From UBA1664 sp964531715 (lineage in GTDB: Bacteria > Pseudomonadota > Alphaproteobacteria > Micavibrionales > UBA1664), in assembly GCA_964531715.1 (NCBI GenBank), contig CAZHEE010000008.1, positions 1-64,000 on the forward strand: a stretch of 64,000 nucleotides of DNA. The letters are read 5' to 3'. The notes beneath the pieces were generated by a model. It had not been told where the DNA came from. It searched no databases and worked only from the letters and a program-made list of their open reading frames with translations. The position numbers were made by a program, and so were the translations under genes. How positions within the stretch are numbered: position 1 is the stretch's first letter; every line of letters starts with the position of its first letter. Below, one piece after another: positions 24,543 through 33,714 of the stretch.

Positions 24543-25932
24543 ATTATTTTTCCGTTTCGTTTCAATTATCGGGCTGTGCAGTTTGCTGTCGGCCTGCAGT
24601 TATTTAGGCTTTGGCGATAAAAACGAGTCCGTTTTGGAAGGGGAGCGGCTATCTCTCTATGATTTTGAACGGTCGTTGCAGGATAACACGCAAACGCGTT
24701 TCGGTATGGATGGGCGCGAAAATGAAACCGGGGCTTTACTCCCTGCCGGCTTGAAAGGTGGTAAAGATACGGAAATCAGCATCGTTGCACCATGGGAAAA
24801 TCGCTTCTGGCCTCAGGCCGGAGGTTATGCCAATCATGCCATGAAACATGTCGCCTTCACGCAAGATAAGCCGTCACGCCAATGGTCATTCAATGCGGGG
24901 CGTGGCGGAAATAAACGCTTGCCATTGACTGCGCCGCCCATAATGGCGGACGGACATGTTTTTGTGCTGAATAACAAGGCCGAAGTCATTGCAATAAATG
25001 CCGAGAGCGGGCGTGAGTCCTGGACAACATCTATCTTGAAACAAGGCGAGGATGAAGTTGTCATTGGCGGCGGTGTTGCCTTTTCGGGCGGCAGAATTTT
25101 TGCCACAAACGGGTTTAATGAAGTGGTTGCACTGAATGCGCAAACGGGCAAGATTTTATGGCGTTCCGACACGGTCGCCCCGGTTCGCGCCGCGCCTGCC
25201 GCGCTCCCTGACCGTGTGTTTGTGACAACGATGACTAACCGTACGATTGCCTTTGATGCGGCAAGCGGTACACAATTATGGGATCATCGCGGATTATCGG
25301 GCGAGACAAAACTGCTTGGCGCGGCAACCCCTGCACTGACCCGCGATGCGGTCATTGCGGCTTATAGCTCTGGTGAGATTTTTGCCCTACAAATAGATAC
25401 AGGCGCACCGTTATGGAGTGAAAATCTATCGCCCCTCGCCCGCGTGGCAGGCGCCGCCGACATCTCGGATATCAAGGCATTGCCGGTGGTGGACGGGCAG
25501 GTGGTCTATACCGCCTCAACCTCAAACCGTTTCAGTGCAATAGATTTAAGATCCGGGCGGCAAATCTGGCAAGTGCCGCTTGGCACTCAATCAACGCCAT
25601 GGGTTTCGGGCAATCGCATTTTTGTGGTTGAATCGCAGGGCACACTTGTTTCTCTTAACCGTTTGAATGGTGAGATGATTTGGCAGGAAATTCTGCCGAA
25701 ACATGAAAATGCCCGAAAACGTGATAATCCGATCACATGGAAAGGCCCGTATTTGGCAGGAAACCGTTTGATGATAATTGGGTCAAACGGGGCTGTGCGC
25801 GATTACAATCCGATTGACGGGTCGCTCATTCGTGAATGGAGTATTGGGCGTGATATCCTCCTGCCCGCGGCATTTGCGAATAACGCAATGTATCTCTATT
25901 CCGATAATGTAACCGTGAGCGCTTATCGGTAA
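24535..25932 (+). CDS. bamB: Outer-membrane assembly lipoprotein BamB
   Basis: BamB is the beta-propeller lipoprotein of the BAM complex, which inserts outer-membrane proteins. It has 465 residues, longer than the E. coli protein, as is usual in alphaproteobacteria. The signal peptide ends in the lipobox LLSAC (C21). The rest consists of PQQ-like blades, with repeated motifs such as VIAINAESGRESWTT, VVALNAQTGKILWRSD, TIAFDAASGTQLWDH and IFALQIDTGAPLWSE. It shares 8 bases with the YfgM-like gene and is likely co-expressed with it. Confidence 0.94.
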   Translation: MTKLFFRFVSIIGLCSLLSACSYLGFGDKNESVLEGERLSLYDFERSLQDNTQTRFGMDGRENETGALLPAGLKGGKDTEISIVAPWENRFWPQAGGYANHAMKHVAFTQDKPSRQWSFNAGRGGNKRLPLTAPPIMADGHVFVLNNKAEVIAINAESGRESWTTSILKQGEDEVVIGGGVAFSGGRIFATNGFNEVVALNAQTGKILWRSDTVAPVRAAPAALPDRVFVTTMTNRTIAFDAASGTQLWDHRGLSGETKLLGAATPALTRDAVIAAYSSGEIFALQIDTGAPLWSENLSPLARVAGAADISDIKALPVVDGQVVYTASTSNRFSAIDLRSGRQIWQVPLGTQSTPWVSGNRIFVVESQGTLVSLNRLNGEMIWQEILPKHENARKRDNPITWKGPYLAGNRLMIIGSNGAVRDYNPIDGSLIREWSIGRDILLPAAFANNAMYLYSDNVTVSAYR

Positions 25933-26025
25933 GGGATCATAATAAAATAAGATATATTCCGCCTTGCGAAAGCCATAGTCTCAGCGCATAAAGGAACTAT
26001 CTTTATTCAATCTTATTAGACTGTT

Positions 26026-28995
26026 ATGACCAAAATATTCTTATCTATTCTCTCTGTTCTTATCCTGATTATCGGCGCGATGCTTGTCATTCCGTCATTT
26101 GTTGATTGGGGGCAATATCGCGAGCAAATTAAAACCCGCGTGGCAGAGGCCACTGGCTATCAAATAACGATTAATGATGAGCTGAATGCGGCTTTTTTAC
26201 CTTATCCGCATATAACACTTGGCGCGGTAGAGATTGACGGCTCAAACGCCGAAGGGCCTTATACTGTGAATGGTCAGGTTGAAAGGCTTTCTATTGCGGT
26301 GGCTCTCATGCCGCTTCTCTCAAAAGAAATTGTAATAAGTGATATTTCATTGATTAAACCTGTATTGACGGTGCAGGAAAATGCAGTTGAGGAAACAGCG
26401 CAAACGACAGAAGACAACGCAAGGGCGAATACCGCGACCACAGCCTTACAAATTGATCAATTTTATATTGAGGATGGAGCGATCACCTATCAGCCTTTGA
26501 ATGGCGAGGCGATGGCCTTGGCAATTCCAAGCCTGACTTTACAAGCCGACAGTTTGTCAGGACCGTTTAATTTTGAAAGTGAACTGATTTATCAGGATTT
26601 GCCTGTTGCAGTTAACGGCTCTATCGGTGCGCTCAATCAGACTGAGCCAACGCAAGTGAATGTTGCAATTTTGCTTGATGAGGCTGAACTTAACTATAAT
26701 GGCCTGATTGATATGAGTGGTGAAACCTTAAGTTATCAAGGTGAAGTGACTGCCAATGCCAGCAAGCTCTCCCCTCTTTATCAGCGTTTGAACGGCGAAG
26801 CTCTACCTTTTCCAGATTCAGCAATGCGTTTTTCTGGTTTGGTTGAAGGGTCACAAGGTGACGTTAAACTGACAAACGGTAATTTTACCTATGCCGATAT
26901 GAAGGCAGGCCTTTCCGCGGCTGTTCAAGGGCTGGATGCAGATACGAAAAATATCACTGCCGCGTTGGATTTTAGTACGCCTGTCAATCTCGACAAATTT
27001 ATTCAGTCTGATGGCACACAAAATAATCAATCTTCAACAGATGGCGGCGCAAAAAACTATCGTTTTATGCCTGAAACTTTATCCATTCCGGCGGGCATGA
27101 ATGCCGACATCACACTCAACGCGCCGAGCATTATGTATCAAGGGCGGGCAATGGAAGGTGTTAGCCTTGAGGTCAAAAAGGCCGCAACATCTATCAATGG
27201 CTCTTTTGCATTGAACAGCCTGCCCGGTGGCGGTTCGACAAATATGGATTTTTCTCTAAATCCAACATCAACCTCACGCGATAATGCCGCAGATGCCATT
27301 ATTTTCGCCGACCCTGCCTTACAGATAAGCGGAAATTTCGCGGTTCAGTCCTTAAAAACAATTGCCGTTGATTGGCTCAAACTTGTTGAGGCAGATACGT
27401 TTGATAACCCTCAAATGCCTCAATCGGCAAGCGGTCAAATTACCGCCAAAATTCAAGGCAACCGCGCAATGCTCAACGCGCCTCAGCTTTCTATTGAGCC
27501 TTATGATATGAGCGGGGTTAAACTGGCCTATATTAATCAGGCAACGCCCGTTATTGATTTAAATATTCAAAATTTTGAAGGAGCAACAGTCGGTTTGAAA
27601 GGCACGCTCGATGCAACCCAAGGGGTAACGGCTTCGCTTTCTCACCCGAATGCCGCCCGCTTTATTCAAGTGTTTCAACCCGATTTTGAGGCTTCTCCCA
27701 TTACAAATAGTGCTCTTCAATTTCAAGGGCTGGTGTTACAGGATGGGGATATTCTTTCAATCAATAATATGAATGCGACTATCGGCTCAATCACTGCAAA
27801 TGGTACTGCGCGATTAAATAATGGCGGTGCCATTCCTGCCATAGCGGCGGATTTGACTTTCGGTAACTTGGATACGCAGGTATTATTGACAGGAAAAGCA
27901 TCCACCGCCAGTACAAATAGCACGCGGGCATCATCGTCAGGCCAATCACCTTGGAGCCGTGACGCGATTGACACATCCTTCATGCGTTCAATCAATCTGG
28001 ATTTAAATGCAAAGGCGAACCGGCTTATTCACGGGAACTGGCTCATCTCAAACCCTACGATTGATATAGATTTAAATGGCGGTGTGCTGGATATTAATGC
28101 GATTCAGGGGGGATTATTTGGCGGTCAAGTCAACCTCTCAGGGAAAGCCGAAGCGCGCGAGGCAGGTCGTCCGCTTTCTGTCAATGCTTCAATCAATGCT
28201 AATCAGGTTGATTTAAATCGTATGGTTCAGGCGGCGCTATCTCAAAATAAAAAACATATTGATGGTACAGGAAGCTTTACCATGGATATCAGCGCGAGTG
28301 GAATTTCAAGCTCGGCTCTTATCTATGCACTTAATGGTGATGGGCGTATTGAAACAGGCGATCTCACTATTTATGGTCTTGACCTCAACCGCGTGGCAGA
28401 GGCGATCGCGGATGAAAGCCTGACTGATTTGGGTCGTGTAATTCAGGGGGCTTTTAACAATGGGCAAACCGCGTTTCAACCTGTCAATCATCCTTTGACA
28501 ATTCGCGAAGGGACAATGCCCGTCAATAATTTTGAGCTGATTTCCGCACCTGCAACCCTAAGCGCGAATGGCGAGGTCAGCTTTTCACGGTGGATGATGG
28601 ATATCACCAATACAGTTGATTTCACGCTTGATGAGGGCTTACCATCTGTCAGCATGACAATTAAGGGGCCGCTCGATGCACCGAAACAAAATGTGGCGAG
28701 TGATGTTTTAAGGTCATTTATCGTGAATAAATATGGCGCGAAGGTTCAAAATAAGGTTCAGGAATTTATCGGGAAAGAGCTTGGCGAGGACAGCCCTGCA
28801 ACAGGGATTATTAATAATTTGCTTGGCTTACCGCAACAACAAAAGCAAGCGCCGGCTCAAGCTCCTGCACCTGTGAATGATAATGAAGTTGAGCAAACGC
28901 AAGAGGTTCAGGAAGTTGAACAAACCCCTGCGCCTCAACCTGAACAATCACCGGAAGAACAAATCATCCGCGGGATTTTTGATCAAATTCGGTAA
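26026..28995 (+). CDS. AsmA family protein
   Basis: The protein has 989 residues. An N-terminal signal anchor (about 3-23) precedes the AsmA start PSFVDWGQYREQIKTRVAEATGYQI, which spans residues 24-48. The long periplasmic part is beta-rich and repetitive. The AsmA_2-type C-terminal region includes LNGDGRIETGDLTIYGLDLN. The last 70 residues are low-complexity Gln/Pro/Glu-rich (QQQKQAPAQAPAPVNDNEV). AsmA-like proteins form bridge-like structures that move phospholipids between membranes. The position after bamB is consistent with envelope biogenesis. It is preceded by 93 bases that may hold a promoter. Confidence 0.92.
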   Translation: MTKIFLSILSVLILIIGAMLVIPSFVDWGQYREQIKTRVAEATGYQITINDELNAAFLPYPHITLGAVEIDGSNAEGPYTVNGQVERLSIAVALMPLLSKEIVISDISLIKPVLTVQENAVEETAQTTEDNARANTATTALQIDQFYIEDGAITYQPLNGEAMALAIPSLTLQADSLSGPFNFESELIYQDLPVAVNGSIGALNQTEPTQVNVAILLDEAELNYNGLIDMSGETLSYQGEVTANASKLSPLYQRLNGEALPFPDSAMRFSGLVEGSQGDVKLTNGNFTYADMKAGLSAAVQGLDADTKNITAALDFSTPVNLDKFIQSDGTQNNQSSTDGGAKNYRFMPETLSIPAGMNADITLNAPSIMYQGRAMEGVSLEVKKAATSINGSFALNSLPGGGSTNMDFSLNPTSTSRDNAADAIIFADPALQISGNFAVQSLKTIAVDWLKLVEADTFDNPQMPQSASGQITAKIQGNRAMLNAPQLSIEPYDMSGVKLAYINQATPVIDLNIQNFEGATVGLKGTLDATQGVTASLSHPNAARFIQVFQPDFEASPITNSALQFQGLVLQDGDILSINNMNATIGSITANGTARLNNGGAIPAIAADLTFGNLDTQVLLTGKASTASTNSTRASSSGQSPWSRDAIDTSFMRSINLDLNAKANRLIHGNWLISNPTIDIDLNGGVLDINAIQGGLFGGQVNLSGKAEAREAGRPLSVNASINANQVDLNRMVQAALSQNKKHIDGTGSFTMDISASGISSSALIYALNGDGRIETGDLTIYGLDLNRVAEAIADESLTDLGRVIQGAFNNGQTAFQPVNHPLTIREGTMPVNNFELISAPATLSANGEVSFSRWMMDITNTVDFTLDEGLPSVSMTIKGPLDAPKQNVASDVLRSFIVNKYGAKVQNKVQEFIGKELGEDSPATGIINNLLGLPQQQKQAPAQAPAPVNDNEVEQTQEVQEVEQTPAPQPEQSPEEQIIRGIFDQIR

Positions 28996-29012
28996 ATGTT
29001 ATAACGCCCTTA

Positions 29013-29092
29013 TCATATCGACCAAGCAAAGCGTGGAGAGATCTGGTAATTTATCAGATCCCTCGGTTTCGTTTTACTTTACTCGGGATGAC
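29013..29092. repeat. Degenerate GGGATGACA-type palindromic repeat
   Basis: Inner arms GAGATCTGGTAA and TTATCAGATCC and the right end CTTTACTCGGGATGACA match the element class at 19898-19965. The left outer arm is eroded. The repeat fills much of the 222-bp gap between the AsmA gene and the acyl-CoA dehydrogenase gene. Confidence 0.55.
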
Positions 29093-29217
29093 ACCATACA
29101 ACAAACCATCCATATCAAAACTTATAGATTGCATGAAACGATACACATACACTCTAACCATATCTTAAATAATTTTATCTATAATGATATAAAGTTTAAT
29201 CAGTAAAGAGTTCACAA

Positions 29218-31011
29218 ATGCCTCAATTTACCGCACCCCTTGATGATATCCGATTTGTCCTCCATGAATTGCTGAATGCCGAGTCATTAAGCAATTTACC
29301 CGGTTATGAGGATGCCACGCGCGACCTGATTGACCCGGTCCTCGATGAGGGCGCAAAGATTTGTCAGGATGTGCTTTTCCCCCTTAATCAAAGCGGCGAT
29401 GCCGAAGGCTGCCATTTTGACAATGGCGTTGTCACAACACCCAAGGGGTTTAAGGAGGCCTATCAAACATTCACCCAGAGCGGATGGTGCGGCGTATCCG
29501 CAAGCCCCGAATTTGGGGGCATGGGCCTGCCTATGTTGGTTAATACGGTGATGCAGGAAATGATTTGCGCGGCAAATTTTTCTTTCGGTATGTATCCGGG
29601 CCTTTCCCAAGGCGCGTATGAAGCCATCGAGCATTTCGGAACGGACACCCAAAAATCGCTCTATCTGCCTAAGCTTGCCGAAGGTGTCTGGTCAGGCACG
29701 ATGAATTTGACGGAGCCGCATTGCGGAACCGATCTCGGCCTGATTAAAACCAAGGCAGATGATAATGGCGATGGTACATATTCCATCACAGGGACAAAGA
29801 TTTTTATTTCGGCGGGTGAGCATGATTTGACAGAGAATATTATACACCTTGTCCTCGCGCGATTGCCCGATGGACCCGAAGGTGTAAAGGGGATTTCCCT
29901 GTTCGTTGTCCCAAAATTCAAGGCAAATGAGGATGGCTCAATCGACAGCCGCAATGAAGGTGTCACATGCGGTTCTATCGAACATAAAATGGGCATTCAT
30001 GCGAATTCGACATGCGTTATGAATTATGATGGCGCATGGGGGGAGCTGGTGGGCGAGCCACATAAGGGCTTGAAAGCCATGTTTACCATGATGAATGCCG
30101 CACGATTGGGCGTTGCGATGCAGGGGCTTGGCATTGCCGAGGTGGCCTATCAAAACGCGCTGGCTTATGCCAAAGACCGTTTGCAAATGCGCGCGCTGAC
30201 AGGCACAAAGGAGCCTGATAAGCCTGCCGATCCGATTATTGTCCATCCCGACGTGCGCAAAATGCTTTTGACAGGGAAGGCCTTTACCGAAGGCGCGCGC
30301 GCTCTTTCCTACTGGGCTGCAAAAAACCTTGATATATCACAGAAACATGAGGACGCAGCCGAACGTCAAAGGGCGGATGATCTGGTCGCGCTTTTGACCC
30401 CGATTTTGAAGGCTTATTTGACCGATATGGGCAGTATGGTCAGCAACCTCGCGGTGCAGGTTTTCGGCGGTCACGGCTATATTCAGGAATATGGGGTTGA
30501 GCAATATGTTCGCGATGCACGTATTGCCGAGATTTATGAAGGTACAAACGGAATTCAGGCGCTCGACCTTGTCGGGCGGAAAATGGGGCAGGGCTATGGT
30601 CGCTTGCTCCGCCGTTTTTTCCATCCTGTCCAAGATTATATTGAAACGCAAAGTGCAAACCACGATATGGCGTCCTATATCATGCCGCTGGCCAAGGCTT
30701 TTATGAAGCTGCAACAATCAACGGCGATGACGGCACAAAAAGGATTGAAAAATCCTGATGAGGCAGGCGCGGCCTCGACCGATTATCTGCGGCAATTTGC
30801 ACTTGTTGCCATGGGTTATATGTGGGCGCAAATGGCGGAGGTTTCATTGAAGGCTTTAGAGGGTGAGCCTGACAATAAAGATTTTTATGAGGCGAAGCTT
30901 CAAACAGCGGCATTCTTCTTTGCGAAAATGCTCCCTGAGGCGGATTGGCGGTTTAAATCCATTATGGCCGGCGCTCAACCCATCATGGCGATGAAAGTAG
31001 AGGGGTTTTAG
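29218..31011 (+). CDS. Acyl-CoA dehydrogenase, DmdC-like long form
   Basis: A flavoenzyme that introduces a 2,3 double bond into an acyl-CoA and passes electrons to ETF. It has 597 residues, the long type with an extra C-terminal domain. The N-terminus (MPQFTAPLDDIRFVLHELLN) matches the DmdC/FadE-like group. FAD contacts are in NLTEPHCGTDLGLIKTKA and KIFISAGEHD, and the catalytic glutamate is in DARIAEIYEGTNGIQALDL. The C-terminal PF12806-like domain spans about 470-595. DmdC itself acts on 3-methylmercaptopropionyl-CoA, but homologues have varied substrates, so the specificity is open. A SCP2-type lipid-binding gene follows 266 bases downstream. Confidence 0.93.
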   Translation: MPQFTAPLDDIRFVLHELLNAESLSNLPGYEDATRDLIDPVLDEGAKICQDVLFPLNQSGDAEGCHFDNGVVTTPKGFKEAYQTFTQSGWCGVSASPEFGGMGLPMLVNTVMQEMICAANFSFGMYPGLSQGAYEAIEHFGTDTQKSLYLPKLAEGVWSGTMNLTEPHCGTDLGLIKTKADDNGDGTYSITGTKIFISAGEHDLTENIIHLVLARLPDGPEGVKGISLFVVPKFKANEDGSIDSRNEGVTCGSIEHKMGIHANSTCVMNYDGAWGELVGEPHKGLKAMFTMMNAARLGVAMQGLGIAEVAYQNALAYAKDRLQMRALTGTKEPDKPADPIIVHPDVRKMLLTGKAFTEGARALSYWAAKNLDISQKHEDAAERQRADDLVALLTPILKAYLTDMGSMVSNLAVQVFGGHGYIQEYGVEQYVRDARIAEIYEGTNGIQALDLVGRKMGQGYGRLLRRFFHPVQDYIETQSANHDMASYIMPLAKAFMKLQQSTAMTAQKGLKNPDEAGAASTDYLRQFALVAMGYMWAQMAEVSLKALEGEPDNKDFYEAKLQTAAFFFAKMLPEADWRFKSIMAGAQPIMAMKVEGF

Positions 31012-31060
31012 TGTTCCACCACTAAGAACACAAAGTTTACTAAGTTATCTTTATAAAATT

Positions 31061-31150
31061 GTCATTGCGAGAAACGTAGTGACGAAGCAATCTATACGAT
31101 CTTAAAAATTGTGTGAATTGCCGCGGTCGCGCTGCTTCCTCGCAATGACG
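31061..31150. repeat. GTCATTGCGAG palindromic repeat, intergenic copy
   Basis: GTCATTGCGAG (31061) with GACGAAGCAATC, and GCTGCTTCCTCGCAATGAC (ending 31149), form an interrupted palindrome related to the in-gene copy at 12747-12831. The inner right arm is partly degenerate (GAATTGCCGCGG). Confidence 0.8.
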
Positions 31151-31277
31151 CTTTTTATCTAGAAATGACTATAGTTACAGAATTTAGACTTAAACCTCAG
31201 CGGGAGTAACTATATTGAGTAATTATAAGGACTCACGAATAATGATGTTATTCTCAAATAAGTAAAAGGTCTAATTA

Positions 31278-31583
31278 ATGCACAACTCACTCATCACACA
31301 ATTTCAAGACAAGCTGAAATACGCGCCGCAATTTAAAGAAACGGTGAAGTTCGTTATTAAAGATCATGATGAGGATGTCATTGTCGTTGATTGTTCAGAG
31401 CGGCCTGCCCTTGTCTCACATGATGACAGTGAGGCGGATGTCACACTGATTGCCGATTTGAAAACATTCGAAAACATCATGAATGGGACACAAGACCCGA
31501 ATATGGCCTTTATGATGCGAAAGCTTAAAATCAAAGGCTCCATGGGTTTGGCCATGAAGCTGAATGCCGTTTTGGAAGATTAA
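31278..31583 (+). CDS. SCP2 sterol-binding domain protein
   Basis: The protein has 101 residues and consists of one SCP2 domain. The features are KFVIKDHDEDVIVVDC at the strands, EADVTLIADLKTFENIMNG, and MRKLKIKGSMGLAMKLNAVL. Such domains bind lipids or acyl-CoA in a hydrophobic tunnel. Bacterial stand-alone copies often lie near acyl-CoA dehydrogenase or hydratase genes, as here. It is convergent with the PodJ-like gene, with three bases between. Confidence 0.92.
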   Translation: MHNSLITQFQDKLKYAPQFKETVKFVIKDHDEDVIVVDCSERPALVSHDDSEADVTLIADLKTFENIMNGTQDPNMAFMMRKLKIKGSMGLAMKLNAVLED

Positions 31584-31586
31584 ACC

Positions 31587-33578
31587 CTAAGCATCTGTGC
31601 CTTGACGGAGCATATAGCCGAGCAAATCATCCGTCGGGCGACCTGTCACGGGCAGGTTCTCGCGTTCCTGATACTCACGGATGGCCTCAACGGTTCCTGC
31701 ACCGACTATTCCGTCCTGAGGTCCATTATAAAGCCTGCTTTTACGCAATTGTTCCTGTATTTGGGCAATCATAATTTGCTCCCCATTCGGAATAAGCGCA
31801 CCAAGGGACACAAGGTTATCATCCTCGGTTCTTGCGCTTGCAACCGTTTCACGCTGTAGCGCACTGCTCAAGCTTTCACCGTTTTCCAATAAACCTGCAT
31901 CCGCTTCATTAAGGCCGAGCCTGTTTGTTAAAATACGAAAAGCCTCTGCGGCTTCAGCAGAGCCGTTTTCGCTCGCCGCGCGGTACCAGATGAGCGAATC
32001 CTCAATCCGCGTTTCGCCTAATAAGCCATTTTCAAGGATAAGGCCAAGATTATAGGCCGCCTCAACTATACCTGCAAAGGCCGCTTGCTTAAAAAAAGCC
32101 GCCGCCATGTTCGGGTTATACCGCGTACCAACCCCTTCAATATAGGCAATGCCCAGATTATAAAGAGCCTCTGGATGACCGTTTTGCGCGGCGCGGCGAT
32201 ACCAGTCGAGTGCGCGTTGCATGTCTGGATCACGCCCCAACCCTTGTTGGTTAAGCACGCCAAGATTATAGGCGGCATTGGCAATGCCCTGATCCGCAGC
32301 TTGTGTAAACCAGAATGCCGCACGTTCATAATTGGTTGAAACACCCGCCTGCCCTGCCGTATAAAGTGCCGCCAAGTCATGTTGTGCCTCAGGCACGCCT
32401 TCAAAGGCTTTAACCTCCAAAGCCTGAATATCTTCAGGCAGGCTCAGATCTCTGTCCATAGTCACTTGCGCATCGGTGATGGTTTGGGTTGTATCCTCTG
32501 TTGTCATGATTGCTGATTCATCAATCATTTCTGTGGGCGATTGCTCTTCTTCCAGCATTTCGTTGAGAATATCTTCGGTAATCCAGTCCGTCACACTAAG
32601 CGCGATATCGCCCTCAATATCATCACCGATAAAAGCGGTCGGCGTTTTTTGTGCTGGCTCAACCTTTTCCATCGGCGTTGCGGTTGCAGTAATTTGGTCG
32701 GTATTAAAAGTAAACGGCGTCATTTGTCCTGTAGAGAGGTCAAGCCGCGCCAAACGCCCGTCATCCAACATAATAAAGGCTTGTTCGCTCGGTTTGAGGC
32801 TCATCGCCGCCATCCAGCCAAGCCCTAATGCTCCGGCAGTTAAAAGCAGAATAAGCGCGGTTGAGGCAAGCGCTTCACTACGCTTTCTTAGCTTATCATC
32901 CGTCATATATGCGCCATCTTTTGCAGGGGCATGAAGGTCATCAATCGGTTGCAACATGCCGCTTGCATCATAATGCGGCAGGGCGGCGCGGACAGCCTCG
33001 CTTTTATCGGTGAGGAGAACGAGCGCTTTGGCTTCTAACGCGCTTTGAGCCTCTGCAGCGATATTTTCAACCTTCTCAATACGGCGTTGCAGGCGGGCAC
33101 GTTTCTGCTCTTGCGCGTCCAATTTCCGTTGTAATTTTGAGATTGTCGAGGTGCTGTCTTTTAACCGTGTTTCAAGGCTATCCTGCTTTTTTTCAAAAGA
33201 TGATAATTTTTGGGTTGAATCTGTGATCGCCTTCCTGTCATCATCACTTAAATTGTTATCCGAGATTATCGCAGTTTCGCTTCTCGCCTCCATTTGGTCA
33301 AGGCGGCGGGCAAGGCTGATCTGACTGCGCTCAAGCTGATTTTCAAGCTTTTCCTGCGCGTCTAACGCTTCGTTAAGCAGTCGGCGCATGGTTTCACGCT
33401 CTGTTTCCGAACGCACTAGCTTTGCGCCGAGCGTATCCAAGGCCGATAAAATCTGGCTTTGATGACTGTTATTATTCTGACTGCTCGTGCCTAGCTGCCT
33501 GATATTATGGGTGAGTTTCTTACTCTCCTCGGCGGCGCGTATGGCATCTTTATCAGTGATTTTAAAGCCTTTATTCAT
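31587..33578 (-). CDS. PodJ-like polarity protein: coiled coil, TM, Sel1 repeats, PG-binding domain
   Basis: The protein has 663 residues. A cytoplasmic part of about 200 residues with long coiled coil (30-190; MRRLLNEALDAQEKLENQL) leads to a single membrane helix at about 241-260. The periplasmic part has Asp/Glu/Thr-rich linker sequence, then four to five Sel1 repeats (about 395-545; for example AAYNLGVLNQQGLGRDPD), and ends with a peptidoglycan-binding_1 domain (IAQIQEQLRKSRLYNGPQDG). This order matches PodJ, the polar organiser of Caulobacter and relatives. Whether it localises to a pole here is inference. Other Sel1 proteins share parts of this layout. Confidence 0.85.
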   Translation of the reverse strand: MNKGFKITDKDAIRAAEESKKLTHNIRQLGTSSQNNNSHQSQILSALDTLGAKLVRSETERETMRRLLNEALDAQEKLENQLERSQISLARRLDQMEARSETAIISDNNLSDDDRKAITDSTQKLSSFEKKQDSLETRLKDSTSTISKLQRKLDAQEQKRARLQRRIEKVENIAAEAQSALEAKALVLLTDKSEAVRAALPHYDASGMLQPIDDLHAPAKDGAYMTDDKLRKRSEALASTALILLLTAGALGLGWMAAMSLKPSEQAFIMLDDGRLARLDLSTGQMTPFTFNTDQITATATPMEKVEPAQKTPTAFIGDDIEGDIALSVTDWITEDILNEMLEEEQSPTEMIDESAIMTTEDTTQTITDAQVTMDRDLSLPEDIQALEVKAFEGVPEAQHDLAALYTAGQAGVSTNYERAAFWFTQAADQGIANAAYNLGVLNQQGLGRDPDMQRALDWYRRAAQNGHPEALYNLGIAYIEGVGTRYNPNMAAAFFKQAAFAGIVEAAYNLGLILENGLLGETRIEDSLIWYRAASENGSAEAAEAFRILTNRLGLNEADAGLLENGESLSSALQRETVASARTEDDNLVSLGALIPNGEQIMIAQIQEQLRKSRLYNGPQDGIVGAGTVEAIREYQERENLPVTGRPTDDLLGYMLRQGTDA

Positions 33579-33714
33579 ATTTCAAACCCTTCATAATCGA
33601 GGCGGCGAACCTGATTATAATATGTGAATCCTAATCCCGAATGAACCATAGCAAATATATTAGCATAATTGCCAGCGATTCTTTTACTAAGGTATCAAGC
33701 TGTGGATAAAATGC

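Noticed and set aside
28877..29206. 109-codon frame overlapping the AsmA 3' end
   Set aside because: It starts in the Gln/Pro-rich coding end of the AsmA gene in another frame and continues through the degenerate repeat at 29013-29092.
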